Source of the DNA: Seohaeicola_A nanhaiensis
GTDB taxonomy: Bacteria > Pseudomonadota > Alphaproteobacteria > Rhodobacterales > Rhodobacteraceae
Length of the DNA: 64,000 bases
Reading direction: 5' to 3'
Assembly (NCBI RefSeq): GCF_042654245.1
Contig: NZ_JBHSGI010000032.1
Location: 15,498-79,497, forward strand
The notes under the pieces: model-generated
Seen by the model: only the letters and a program-made list of their open reading frames with translations
Told to the model about the DNA's origin: nothing
Database searches by the model: none
In this document: positions 1-7,617 of the stretch, piece after piece
Layout of the letters: each line of letters begins with the position of its first letter
Numbering within the stretch: position 1 is the first letter of the stretch
Translations under genes and position numbers: made by a program

Positions 1-1245
1 CAGGGTAGTGCGTGCGACCGAAATGGTTCTGTCCGAGGTCCCGGCAAAGACACCCATCAGGAGGCTGTTGATGAGCCACCGCTGGGCCGCCTGGCCGTTA
101 TGACGGTCGAACTCGGAAGAGCCGTGTAAGGTGACGTTGGGGGTGTGAAACAGGAACCAGGCGATGGGCAGCACGGCGTTCAACGAGGTGAGGTTCTCCG
201 CGGTGATCCCAATGCAGTTCAGGAAGCGGAAGGTGCGCTCGATCGCATCTTTGATGGCCGGCCAGTTCCGTTCGATCTCGGTGATCGATTGGGCTGTAAA
301 GTTGGACACGTTGTATTTGACGTCGAAGTCGCACAGCACCAGGCACGCCTTGAGCACGAAGTCCTTGGAGATCTTGTTTTCGTGCCCGAGGCCGGTATTG
401 ACGTGCTCCACGAAGTTGGCCATCGCGTCGCGCGCGGATCCGTTCACCCACCGGGAGGTGATCATCGACATCATGAGGTCGGACTTCGACAGCTTGGTGC
501 CGGCGTCGTTGGCGCGCACGAAGATGTCCAGCACGCGATCCAGCGAGCGGCTGGTTTCGGTGTAGTAGTTGACGACCTCGTCGGTCCAGATCACCTCGTG
601 CAGGCGCCGCAAGGACGAGGTGACCAGCTCGCGTTCAAAGGCCGTGACCCCATGGTGCAGCTTGCCCAGGGTGGCGTCTATCAGCTCGTCGAGCTTTGCC
701 TCGGTCCGGTAGTTCAGCATGTCGCCCAGCCTGAACCAGTGATGGCGATGGTCGTTTCGTGGCGGAAGCGTATGGAACCGCAGGCCATAGCTCACGCCCA
801 GGTCAGCATCCTCGTCCTCGTAATTCCCTGCGGGATCCTGAAGCAGATCCAGGTAGAGGGTCATTTCCGACCAGGCATCGGCATTGGAACGATGCTTGTA
901 TTTGGCCTTCTCCGCGAAGGTGCCCCGCAGGGCGATCAGCAACGACGTGATCCGCTGCTGGCCATCCAGCACCAAGGTGACCTCTCGGCCGTCCGTGGAG
1001 GCGGTGGGGTTTTGCATCCCCGGCTTCCAGTTCTCGATGAAGGTGTAGATCTTGAGATCCCGCTTCAGGTCTTCGTCTACCGCCCAGAACATGAATGAAC
1101 TGATCGGATAACCCTTCATCAGCGAGTCGATCAGGGTGATCACCTGATCCGTATTCCAGACATAGGGTCGCTGGATGGCCGGCAGGAAATACCGGGTGTT
1201 CACATCCGCGAGGAGGTTCCCGATCGTGATTGTGGCGTAGCTCAT
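1..1245 (-). CDS. DUF262-family protein (GmrS-like), 3' end cut by window edge
   Basis: The minus strand reads open from an ATG at 1245 to the first base of the window, giving 415 residues without a stop, so the C-terminus lies outside. The N-terminus has the DUF262 signature: QRPYVW at residues 25-30 and LVLDGQQR ending near residue 98. The DGQQR box is the ParB/Srx-like nucleotide-binding motif of this family. DUF262 proteins include the GmrS half of type IV restriction systems that cut modified phage DNA, as well as many uncharacterised members. Without the C-terminus I cannot tell whether a DUF1524 HNH nuclease (GmrD) domain follows. No strong ribosome site precedes the ATG. It is divergent from the XRE regulator at 1472, which could control it. 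Family call is firm; a defence role is inference. Confidence 0.8.
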   Translation of the reverse strand, partial: MSYATITIGNLLADVNTRYFLPAIQRPYVWNTDQVITLIDSLMKGYPISSFMFWAVDEDLKRDLKIYTFIENWKPGMQNPTASTDGREVTLVLDGQQRITSLLIALRGTFAEKAKYKHRSNADAWSEMTLYLDLLQDPAGNYEDEDADLGVSYGLRFHTLPPRNDHRHHWFRLGDMLNYRTEAKLDELIDATLGKLHHGVTAFERELVTSSLRRLHEVIWTDEVVNYYTETSRSLDRVLDIFVRANDAGTKLSKSDLMMSMITSRWVNGSARDAMANFVEHVNTGLGHENKISKDFVLKACLVLCDFDVKYNVSNFTAQSITEIERNWPAIKDAIERTFRFLNCIGITAENLTSLNAVLPIAWFLFHTPNVTLHGSSEFDRHNGQAAQRWLINSLLMGVFAGTSDRTISVARTTL

Positions 1246-1471
1246 GCGGCACCTGGGGTCGTCAATGGCTGCCTTGACCCGATGATGTCAGGCAAAGCGA
1301 GCGCGGTTTCGGTTGATGGGGGCATGCGTCTTGCCGGAGTTCAGCCGGGAGACGCGGGTCGTGTAACAATGTCGTTCTGCTCGCAATTCTTCCGCAGGGA
1401 GAAATCATCTTTTCGCCAAACCAGAACAACTGTTCGTGGTGAGCTGTCAACCCATGCGGGATGGCTAACGC

Positions 1472-1747
1472 ATGAACCGGCAGAACGAACGACTTGTGGC
1501 AGCCTTTGCCATCGTGCTCGCCGAACTGCGTGAACAGGCAGGGCTGACCCAGGAACAGCTTGCCGAACGCGCCGACGTATCCGCGCGGTTCATTTCCTTC
1601 CTGGAAAACGGTCACCGACAACCGTCTCTTTCAGCGCTGTATGCGCTGAGCAGAGGGATGGGTATCCGGATGCGGGACTTGGTGGATACTCTCGAGCGTC
1701 ACTATCACACTACAGATGCGTCCGGTCGCACGGATGTTAATACCTAG
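1472..1747 (+). CDS. XRE/Cro-type helix-turn-helix regulator
   Basis: A 91-residue protein that is almost entirely one HTH_3 domain. Residues about 14-66 run from LAELREQAGLTQEQLAERA through the recognition helix (VSARFISFLENG) to the PSLSALYALSRGMGI stretch typical of Cro/C1 regulators. It should bind DNA as a dimer in the cytoplasm. It stands alone, divergent from the DUF262 gene with about 225 bases between the starts, an arrangement common for regulators of restriction-like or mobile genes. The target is not visible from sequence. Start: ATG at 1472; the upstream GATGGCTAACGC is only a weak ribosome site. Confidence 0.8.
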   Translation: MNRQNERLVAAFAIVLAELREQAGLTQEQLAERADVSARFISFLENGHRQPSLSALYALSRGMGIRMRDLVDTLERHYHTTDASGRTDVNT

Positions 1748-2169
1748 AGATGGAATTTCGGCGAGCCGTCGCTTCGGGTGATGTCCCCCTTCTCAATCTG
1801 AGAGAGGGAATGTCGGCTCGATAGATAAAACGAGCTTTCAAGGCAAAAGCAGCAACACTTGGCTTAGATCGAAAGTTCCCCGCAAACAGCCTTGGCAGTT
1901 CGTCGGTCTCCGCTTCTCCCCAGCCTCCGGCTGGGCGCTCCGACCGCCAAACTGCCCCAGTTTGTAGAGATACTCTTTTGGGGTCTTTGCGTCGTTTTTC
2001 CGTAGGATGGAGGAGGCGGTTCCGGGTATGCGCTCGTTGGCTCGCCTCTGGCTCGCCGTCTCGCAGGGACTCCTCCCTTGACCCGCGCCTGCGGCGCTGG
2101 TCTTCGGTCGTCGTCGAGGCGCGCTTGTCGAGGTCGCTGCTGCGCAGCTCCTCTCCCTTCGCGCCTCGA
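1748..2169. other. Non-coding stretch, nothing recognised
   Basis: About 420 bases rich in short GC inverted motifs. Open frames exist on both strands, but their Arg/Ser-rich translations look like by-products of GC-rich DNA. No gene or RNA family is recognised. It ends at a terminator-like hairpin. Confidence 0.4.
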
Positions 2170-2190
2170 GCGGCCTTCGGCCGCATTTTT
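2170..2190 (+). terminator. Rho-independent terminator-like hairpin
   Basis: GCGGCC, loop TTC, GGCCGC, then ATTTTT. This is a compact 6-bp GC stem followed by a U-rich run, the classic intrinsic terminator layout on the plus strand. It would end transcripts coming from the XRE gene side. Confidence 0.6.
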
Positions 2191-2194
2191 GTAT

Positions 2195-2225
2195 TTAGGT
2201 TAGGTTAGGTTAATTCAATTTAGGT
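2195..2225. repeat. Short TTAGG tandem repeat
   Basis: Three consecutive TTAGG units at 2195-2209 followed by TT, and one more TTAGG near 2219. It sits between the terminator hairpin and a 13-bp inverted repeat, in a local AT-rich island. It is too short for a microsatellite claim. Function unknown. Confidence 0.5.
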
Positions 2226-2242
2226 TTTGTTGCTTCCCTGGA

Positions 2243-2312
2243 TTTGCCTGAAAGATCACACTGCGCCGTCCTCTTTCAGGCAAAGAACTACACATCACGT
2301 CAGGTTCTCCTG
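2243..2312. repeat. Two adjacent inverted repeats downstream of the HUH-like gene
   Basis: First repeat: TTTGCCTGAAAGA at 2243-2255 pairs perfectly with TCTTTCAGGCAAA at 2272-2284 (13-bp stem, 16-base loop). Second: GTCAGG-TTCT-CCTGAC around 2297-2312, a 6-bp stem with a tetraloop. They lie about 160-230 bases past the stop of the HUH-motif gene at 2474. Hairpins of this kind can be nick sites, element ends or terminators. Which applies here cannot be told from sequence. Confidence 0.5.
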
Positions 2313-2473
2313 ACATGTGCAAGCTGGGCGAAGAACGCCTGACTGCTCACTCCGCAGGGCGCAGCCCCAGCGGAAAGAACGACGCGCACAGGGTTTCCCA
2401 TGCGTTGCTCGGATAGCCAACTATTTGGAATCAGGGAGGCGCTCGGCGTCATTGCCTTACGTTTATGGGGCCC

Positions 2474-3022
2474 TTAAGAGGTATGGAATTCCTTGGAGGT
2501 AATGAAAGAGGCTTGGTTGTCCGTGAAAATCTGTTCTTTCGTGGCATAGAACGCCAATCCGTCCGGTGACGATACTTCGCGGATGACACACGTCCCGGAC
2601 GGGATGACACGTTTCCAGTGCCAGTTCAGCAAGTGCTCCAGTTGTCTTTCGTACGTGGTGGACCGAATGAGATGGTCATTGATCGCTCTGTCCACACGCT
2701 CTGGGTAAAGATCTGCAGAAAGACGCCAAAGAAGATGCCAATGCCTGTTGAGTTCGTGACCTTCCGGGTAAGCGACCCACTCGCAGCGCAGATGCCGCAT
2801 GCCAGCTTCTTGCCAACGCTTGCCGATGAGGTCACAGTTCACGTAGGCATCCCAGCGACGCAACAATGCGTGTGCGTCGCTCCCGCGCGTATTGACACCA
2901 CCGCGGTCAAACCTGGCGGGCCGGTGGGGGTTCAACGTGACGAAGTGGGTAGATCGCTGAGCGAGAGACTTTGCCCAATCAGTGGTTGCCTGCGCAATTT
3001 GGATGCGGTTGGAATAGGTCAT
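2474..3022 (-). CDS. Small protein with HUH-endonuclease (Rep-like) motifs
   Basis: This 182-residue frame (ATG at 3022; a TTG 48 bases upstream would extend it) carries the three ordered motifs of HUH replication initiators. They are FVTLN at 27-31 (motif I), RHWHLLW at 93-99 with the His-hydrophobic-His metal pair (motif II), and FYATKE around 158-163 with a candidate Tyr nucleophile and Lys (motif III). The stretch DAYVNCDLIGKRW near 58-70 also resembles Rep proteins. Known members nick one DNA strand and start rolling-circle replication or transposition. The product is shorter than most plasmid Reps and could be a domain-size initiator or a remnant. Nearby inverted repeats and IS debris support a mobile origin. 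Motifs are seen; activity is inference. Confidence 0.6.
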   Translation of the reverse strand: MTYSNRIQIAQATTDWAKSLAQRSTHFVTLNPHRPARFDRGGVNTRGSDAHALLRRWDAYVNCDLIGKRWQEAGMRHLRCEWVAYPEGHELNRHWHLLWRLSADLYPERVDRAINDHLIRSTTYERQLEHLLNWHWKRVIPSGTCVIREVSSPDGLAFYATKEQIFTDNQASFITSKEFHTS

Positions 3023-3725
3023 GGCATCGCGCTCACGTCTTGGCCGGCAAATCGGCCCGCCGCGCGGCAAAGGGGAATGTCAGCGTATCCCGTTCGTTTC
3101 TCAGATCGACCAGCTCGAGAGGAATTGAACTCCGAGCAGAATGGCCGTTGGTTTCGGTAGGCGCCATTTGGACCCGGATTGCATGACAGCGATGCTCTGC
3201 ATCGAAGATAGTAGGACGCGGCACTGGTTAAGGACCCCGATTGGACTAGGTCGATATAAGGAGCATTCAGACTGGATCAAGGCGGCTGCCCGCATATCCA
3301 ATCGCCATATGGGAATCATCTTTTTCGATTACAAGAATGATTGTTGGGGGCCCTAAACCTTTCCTTCCAGAGACAATCAGGAAATTTGTTGGGAATGACG
3401 CTCCACAACCGGGGTGCGGATCTCTGGGTTGGTCTTACGAAACACATCTCCGAGGAGTCAGCTTATTACCAAGGCTGAGCATATCTTGGTTTCAAGTTTT
3501 CTATCGGTGCCGCCTGTTCGACCTCAGCATCAGAGCCTCCTCGACGACCTGACGCTCTATGCCCCGGGTTCAGTGGCGGTTGACCGGGACGGTTTCGTAA
3601 TCCTACACCGGGACGCGGAGTCGCGCATTCCGTGACAGGTAGTGGGCTTGCCGGTGGGGCACGTCGGCAAGCCGCTTGCCTGCCGGCCGTGGGAGGTCCG
3701 TCGCTGCCGCCAGCGCCGCCTTAAG
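3023..3725. other. Gene-poor stretch, nothing recognised
   Basis: About 700 bases, visibly richer in AT than the rest of the window. Small open frames occur, for example 3141-3356 plus and 3101-3319 minus, which overlap each other. None resembles a known family or has a convincing ribosome site. It is most likely decayed mobile-element DNA, since an IS3 remnant follows directly. Confidence 0.4.
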
Positions 3726-3730
3726 AAATG

Positions 3731-3870
3731 TTCGCCAACCTGCGCCATGCCCTCGGCCTGATCGCGGCGTGGCGTGGCGTGACGATTACAACCATCATCG
3801 ACCCCACACGAGCCTCGACGGGCTCACCCCGTGGGAGTATCATCAACGGTCGAAAGAGGACCAACCCTGA
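3731..3870 (+). pseudogene. IS3-family transposase (OrfB) C-terminal remnant, frameshifted
   Basis: Two frames together give the end of an IS3-group integrase-core transposase: FANLRHALGLIAAWR in one frame, then DDYNHHRPHTSLDGLTPWEY in another, stopping at 3870. The break coincides with GGCGT present three times in a row near 3766-3780 where two copies would keep the frame, a 5-bp slippage-type duplication. Only about 45 codons remain, so the element cannot move by itself. The adjacent TAACCTATAAACGCGGGCTCC may be part of the old right end, but no matching left end was found. Confidence 0.75.
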
Positions 3871-3936
3871 ACAGGGCTAACCTATAAACGCGGGCTCCAA
3901 GGGGAGCAGGAGACCCTCTCAAAAGACGACGTGATC

Positions 3937-4360
3937 CTGCATTAAGAGTTGCGCTTGTCCCGCGAGCTCCTCCGCAACGGATGGAATAGGCTCTATCCTG
4001 CCGGTTTACGGAGACCTCAACTATCGCAGACCCGCCTACGACGCCGGGAATTTCTCGTCGAAGGCCGGCGATGTCGTCTATGACGGTGCCTTATTCGGGC
4101 GGAAGCTGTCACCGATCGAGGCGATGCTCGTCAACGTGAACCGGAACATGATCCCTCCGCGCGACTTGGCCTCCTATACCTTCACGAGCCTGAGCGGCCG
4201 CGACCTGACCGTCTCCGGGGAAGGACGGGATCTGCTCGACAGAAGCTACCGGCTTGCGAAAGTGCTGACAGAGGCCGAAGCGCAGAGCGGCGCGCGACGA
4301 TCGCGGCTCAGGACGCTGGCGCGGAAGATATACTCGGCCGGTCAGCGCCCCGCCTCATAG
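3937..4360 (+). pseudogene. 5'-truncated gene of unknown function
   Basis: The plus frame stays open from just after a stop near 3934 to TAG at 4358-4360, about 140 codons. It reads like normal protein (DGIGSILPVYGDLNYRRP, then LVNVNRNMIPPRDLASYTF, then a basic tail). The first ATG in frame is only at 4124, in the middle of this coherent stretch, so the 5' part of the gene appears lost where the IS remnant abuts it. I do not recognise the family. A remnant of the polysaccharide island that begins to the right is one guess. Confidence 0.4.
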
Positions 4361-4405
4361 CCACCGCGGGGGATGGCGACCGGCGCGGCACAGGGGATGG
4401 CGCCC

Positions 4406-6340
4406 TCAATGCGCCGTGCGCATGGCGGAGAGCACCGCCGAGCGCTCAACCAACGCTTCCCCGACATAGCGCGAACCGGGGATATTGAGATGGTAGGAAT
4501 CCCGGAACAGCAGAGTATCGCCGCGCCGCATGCTGCAACTTTCCGCGTTGCAGAAGAGATCCGCGAGCCGGACGTATTCGGCCCCTTCCCGACCGGCGAC
4601 CGTCCGGAAGATGTCGTCGTAGAGCGCCTCGGTGGCTTGGAATTCCGAGACATCCATGTCGCATTTGCCCGACGATCCGGCATTGAGCGAGAAGGCGCAG
4701 CGATAGGGCGGGAACCAGAAGCTGGGCGTCGCGCCCACGATCACCACGGTCTTGCCCCGAACCCTAAGCCAGCGGATCGTCTCGGTTAACTCGCCCTCGA
4801 GCGAGCGTCCTTCCGCCAACAGCTCCGGGACCTTCTGCTTGTAATACATCGTTAGCACGACCGTCCTTAGGTCGGGTTGCGCGGCGAGCGTTTCGAAGAT
4901 CAGGTGCGACTCGGGCTGCGCGATCAGTGGAAGCGAATGATTGATGTAGAAGACGATATTGGCCTGCGGCAGGTTTTCGGCGAGCCCCAGGAACAGATGC
5001 TCGGCCATGGAATCCCCGATCAGGGCGACCTCGGGGGCGCCGGGGCGGGACTGGAGGCAGCGGAGATAGCCCTCGTATTCGGCCGATTGCTGCGCGAAGG
5101 ATTCGGGCGTGCAGCGCAGATAGGTATCGGCCACCTTGCGGTGCATCGGCAGATGTCCGACCTCGCCCTGGCTGATCAGGGCACTGCGCACCAGGCGTCC
5201 GTCGAACCCGTTGGCCAGATGGATTGTCAGGCCAAGGGCGGCGAGGGCCGCGAGCCATGCCCCGCTGGTGCCCAGAAGGGGCCAGCGTCCGAGGAACCGC
5301 CGGTCGCGGAAGGGAGTCTCGACGAACCGCCAACTGAGCCAGGCCAGCGGCAGGCAGAGCAGGCTGAGCGCGGCCATGAGCCATGGGGACGGTGCGCTCA
5401 GGCTCTGGTATCGCGCAAAGGCGAAGAGTGGGAAATGCCAGAGATAGGCGCTGTAGCTGATCAGCCCGATGCCCACCAGCAGGGGCTGTGCAAGCAGGTG
5501 GTGGACCAGCGTTCCGGGCCGCGCGCAGAGCAGGATCAGGGCGGTTCCGACGGTCGGGAACAGGGCGTTGAACCCGGGAAGGGGCGTGGTCTTGTCCATC
5601 AGCAGGACAGATCCGATCAAGAGCCCAAGACCGGCCAGGCTCAACCCCTGGCGGAGCGCCTGCGCCGCCCTGCCGTCCTGGACCAGCGGGGCGGCGGGCA
5701 CGAGGGCGCAAAGCGCGCCCAGCAGCAGTTCCCAGGCCCGTCCGGGCAGCAGGTAGAAGGTGGCGGAGGGGGCAGCGTGCACGCCCCACTGGGCCAGCGC
5801 CAGGCTCAGGACCGAGAGCAGGACCAGGACGGCCGCAACCCTTGCGCGCCCCCAGTGCCAGAGCCCGGCCAGCAGGAGCGGGAACAGGATGTAATACTGC
5901 TCCTCGACGGCGAGGCTCCAGGTGTGCAGCAGGGGCTTGAGTTCGGCATTGGCCCCGAAATACTCCGCCTCCTGCCAGAACAGGAAGTTCGACAGGAAGG
6001 TGGCGACCGCGATCAGGCTCTGGCCGAAATCGACGAAATCCCGGGGCACGAACAGGATCCCTGCGACGGGAAGGCAGAGCAGCGACACCAGGAAGAGTGC
6101 CGGCAGGATGCGGCGGGCGCGGCGTTCGTAGAAGCCGATCAGGGTGTAGCGCCCGGCCGCGATGTCGCGCACCAGGATCGAGGTAATCAGGAAGCCGCTG
6201 ATCACGAAGAAGACATCGACCCCCACGAAGCCGCCGCCGAAGGCCTGGAAGCCAGCATGGAAGAGGATGACCGGCACCACGGCGAGCGATCTCAGCCCGT
6301 CGATCTCGGGGCGGTATGTGACCGCGGATCCCGCCGCCAA
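4406..6340 (-). CDS. Acyltransferase 3 with C-terminal SGNH domain (OafA-type O-acyltransferase)
   Basis: This 644-residue membrane enzyme would acylate hydroxyls of cell-surface sugars. The N-terminal AT3 domain (about 9-345) opens with YRPEIDGLRSLAVVPVILFH, including the conserved His near residue 28, followed by GVDVFFVISGFLIT and about ten membrane segments. The periplasmic SGNH domain (about 395-640) has GDS at 442-444 and DSYH at 614-617, the usual Ser and Asp/His catalytic blocks. The start is TTG at 6340, two bases after the stop of the upstream glycosyltransferase. No ATG or GTG is available before the AT3 motif, so TTG is likely. It is the last gene of the leftward operon starting near 11606. 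Its closest relative in the window is the gene at 29157. Confidence 0.9.
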   Translation of the reverse strand: MAAGSAVTYRPEIDGLRSLAVVPVILFHAGFQAFGGGFVGVDVFFVISGFLITSILVRDIAAGRYTLIGFYERRARRILPALFLVSLLCLPVAGILFVPRDFVDFGQSLIAVATFLSNFLFWQEAEYFGANAELKPLLHTWSLAVEEQYYILFPLLLAGLWHWGRARVAAVLVLLSVLSLALAQWGVHAAPSATFYLLPGRAWELLLGALCALVPAAPLVQDGRAAQALRQGLSLAGLGLLIGSVLLMDKTTPLPGFNALFPTVGTALILLCARPGTLVHHLLAQPLLVGIGLISYSAYLWHFPLFAFARYQSLSAPSPWLMAALSLLCLPLAWLSWRFVETPFRDRRFLGRWPLLGTSGAWLAALAALGLTIHLANGFDGRLVRSALISQGEVGHLPMHRKVADTYLRCTPESFAQQSAEYEGYLRCLQSRPGAPEVALIGDSMAEHLFLGLAENLPQANIVFYINHSLPLIAQPESHLIFETLAAQPDLRTVVLTMYYKQKVPELLAEGRSLEGELTETIRWLRVRGKTVVIVGATPSFWFPPYRCAFSLNAGSSGKCDMDVSEFQATEALYDDIFRTVAGREGAEYVRLADLFCNAESCSMRRGDTLLFRDSYHLNIPGSRYVGEALVERSAVLSAMRTAH

Positions 6341-6342
6341 GG

Positions 6343-7530
6343 TCAGAGCAGCCCCGCCTTGCCGAGCACGGTCTCCAGGCGATCCAGGAAAGCCGTGCCG
6401 GAGAGCGCGTGCAGCAGCCGCTCGCGGGCGGTGCTGGCCACCTGCGCGCGCCGCGCCTCGTCATCGAGATAGGGGGCACAGGCCTTCCCGAGATCGGAAA
6501 AATCCCAAGCGAGGGGCACATAGGTCTCGTGGGGAACAAAAAGGTCCGGCCAGGTCTCGACATGCGACATGTCCGGCTTGACCAGAAGGCTGCCGCAGAG
6601 GATGGCTTCGAAATCGCGCCAGCAGAGTTCACCGAAGCCGAAGGGACTGACCGTGAGGCGGGCGCGGAGCATCTCGCGGTAATATTCGGCCTGCGACACC
6701 CGGTCGGTCGGCGCATGCAGGGCCCAGCTGCCATTCAGCGACTTAATAGTCTGCACGGCCGGATCGCGCAGGCCGAAGGTCCAGTGCGTCGGCGGGACGC
6801 TGGCGCGGCAGAGGATGTCGATGTCGCGCGGTCCGTCCGGCAGCGCGGCGCCGATATCCGTGCAGAGGTCGTATATCTTGTCGTCCTGCGCGATGTTCCA
6901 GCCCAGCAGGATCCGGGTCGCCTGCCCGTCGTCCAGAGGCGCGGTGGCGGGCGTGTCGTCGCTGTCGAAGGCGACCCCGAAGGTCCGGGCGACGTGGTCG
7001 GTCAGGTTGGATTTGCCGATGAAGCCGCGCCGATAGGCGGCGGGATCGGACAGGCGGTGTTTCTTGATATAGGCATCCGCCATGTCGAGCACGGCGGGCC
7101 ACTGGACGCCCTGATCGTCGTCGCCGTCGAAATAGAGGGTGCGCGCGCCCGCCTCCTGCGCCACGGCGAAGAGCCTGCGGGCGAGCGCGACGGCCTCTGC
7201 CGCCGGTGTCCTGAAGGACAGCTTCAGCCCCACGGCATGGCATCCCTTCAGATCTGCCGCCTTTAGATCGCGGATCGCTGCAGTACCCGCCAGGACGAAC
7301 ACCAGGCCGAACCGGGCGGCGATCTGCTGACGATGGCGCAGCAGTGGGGCGAACTGCTGTTCGCTGGTATAGGCAAGACCGTCGCTGAACAGCAGCACGC
7401 GCCGGGGATGCCGGCCTCCCAGCCGGGCCCGCAGCGCGGCGAGCGCCGCGCCGCCCACGCTTCTCTTCAGCGCCCGCCCCAGCCGCCGGGAGGTTCGGGT
7501 GAAGGTCGAGGGAACACCGGCGTCATGCAT
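6343..7530 (-). CDS. Putative glycosyltransferase (CgeB/GT1-like C-terminal domain)
   Basis: A 395-residue soluble protein. The C-terminal third has SPFGFGELCWRDFEAILC followed by GSLLVKPDMSHVETWPDLF. This matches the donor-site region of CgeB-like GT-B transferases, where the enzyme picks a nucleotide-sugar (E/D-x-G pattern with a conserved GSLLVKP-type loop). The N-terminus has no recognised motif beyond a Rossmann-like HPRRVLLFSDG stretch near 40. It lies 87 bases after the acetyltransferase-FkbH-ACP fusion and 2 bases before the AT3-SGNH gene, so the three are probably co-transcribed. Donor and acceptor are unknown. Confidence 0.6.
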   Translation of the reverse strand: MHDAGVPSTFTRTSRRLGRALKRSVGGAALAALRARLGGRHPRRVLLFSDGLAYTSEQQFAPLLRHRQQIAARFGLVFVLAGTAAIRDLKAADLKGCHAVGLKLSFRTPAAEAVALARRLFAVAQEAGARTLYFDGDDDQGVQWPAVLDMADAYIKKHRLSDPAAYRRGFIGKSNLTDHVARTFGVAFDSDDTPATAPLDDGQATRILLGWNIAQDDKIYDLCTDIGAALPDGPRDIDILCRASVPPTHWTFGLRDPAVQTIKSLNGSWALHAPTDRVSQAEYYREMLRARLTVSPFGFGELCWRDFEAILCGSLLVKPDMSHVETWPDLFVPHETYVPLAWDFSDLGKACAPYLDDEARRAQVASTARERLLHALSGTAFLDRLETVLGKAGLL

Positions 7531-7617
7531 GCTGTTTCAATTCCCGTCGCTCCGCGGGCCATGGCTGTTCGATGGCTGCGGCCAGAGATACCATAGCGCC
7601 TCGGGGCGGGACACCGG

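Noticed and set aside
1978..2208. A plus-strand frame of 76 codons
   Set aside because: Arg/Ser-rich, ends past a terminator hairpin, no ribosome site and no recognisable family.
2195..2225. TTAGG repeats as telomere-like DNA
   Set aside because: Only three consecutive units in an otherwise bacterial context; chance or a regulatory repeat is more likely.
3141..3356. A plus-strand frame of 71 codons in the IS-rich zone
   Set aside because: It overlaps an antisense frame of similar size and has no known motif; coding is unsupported.
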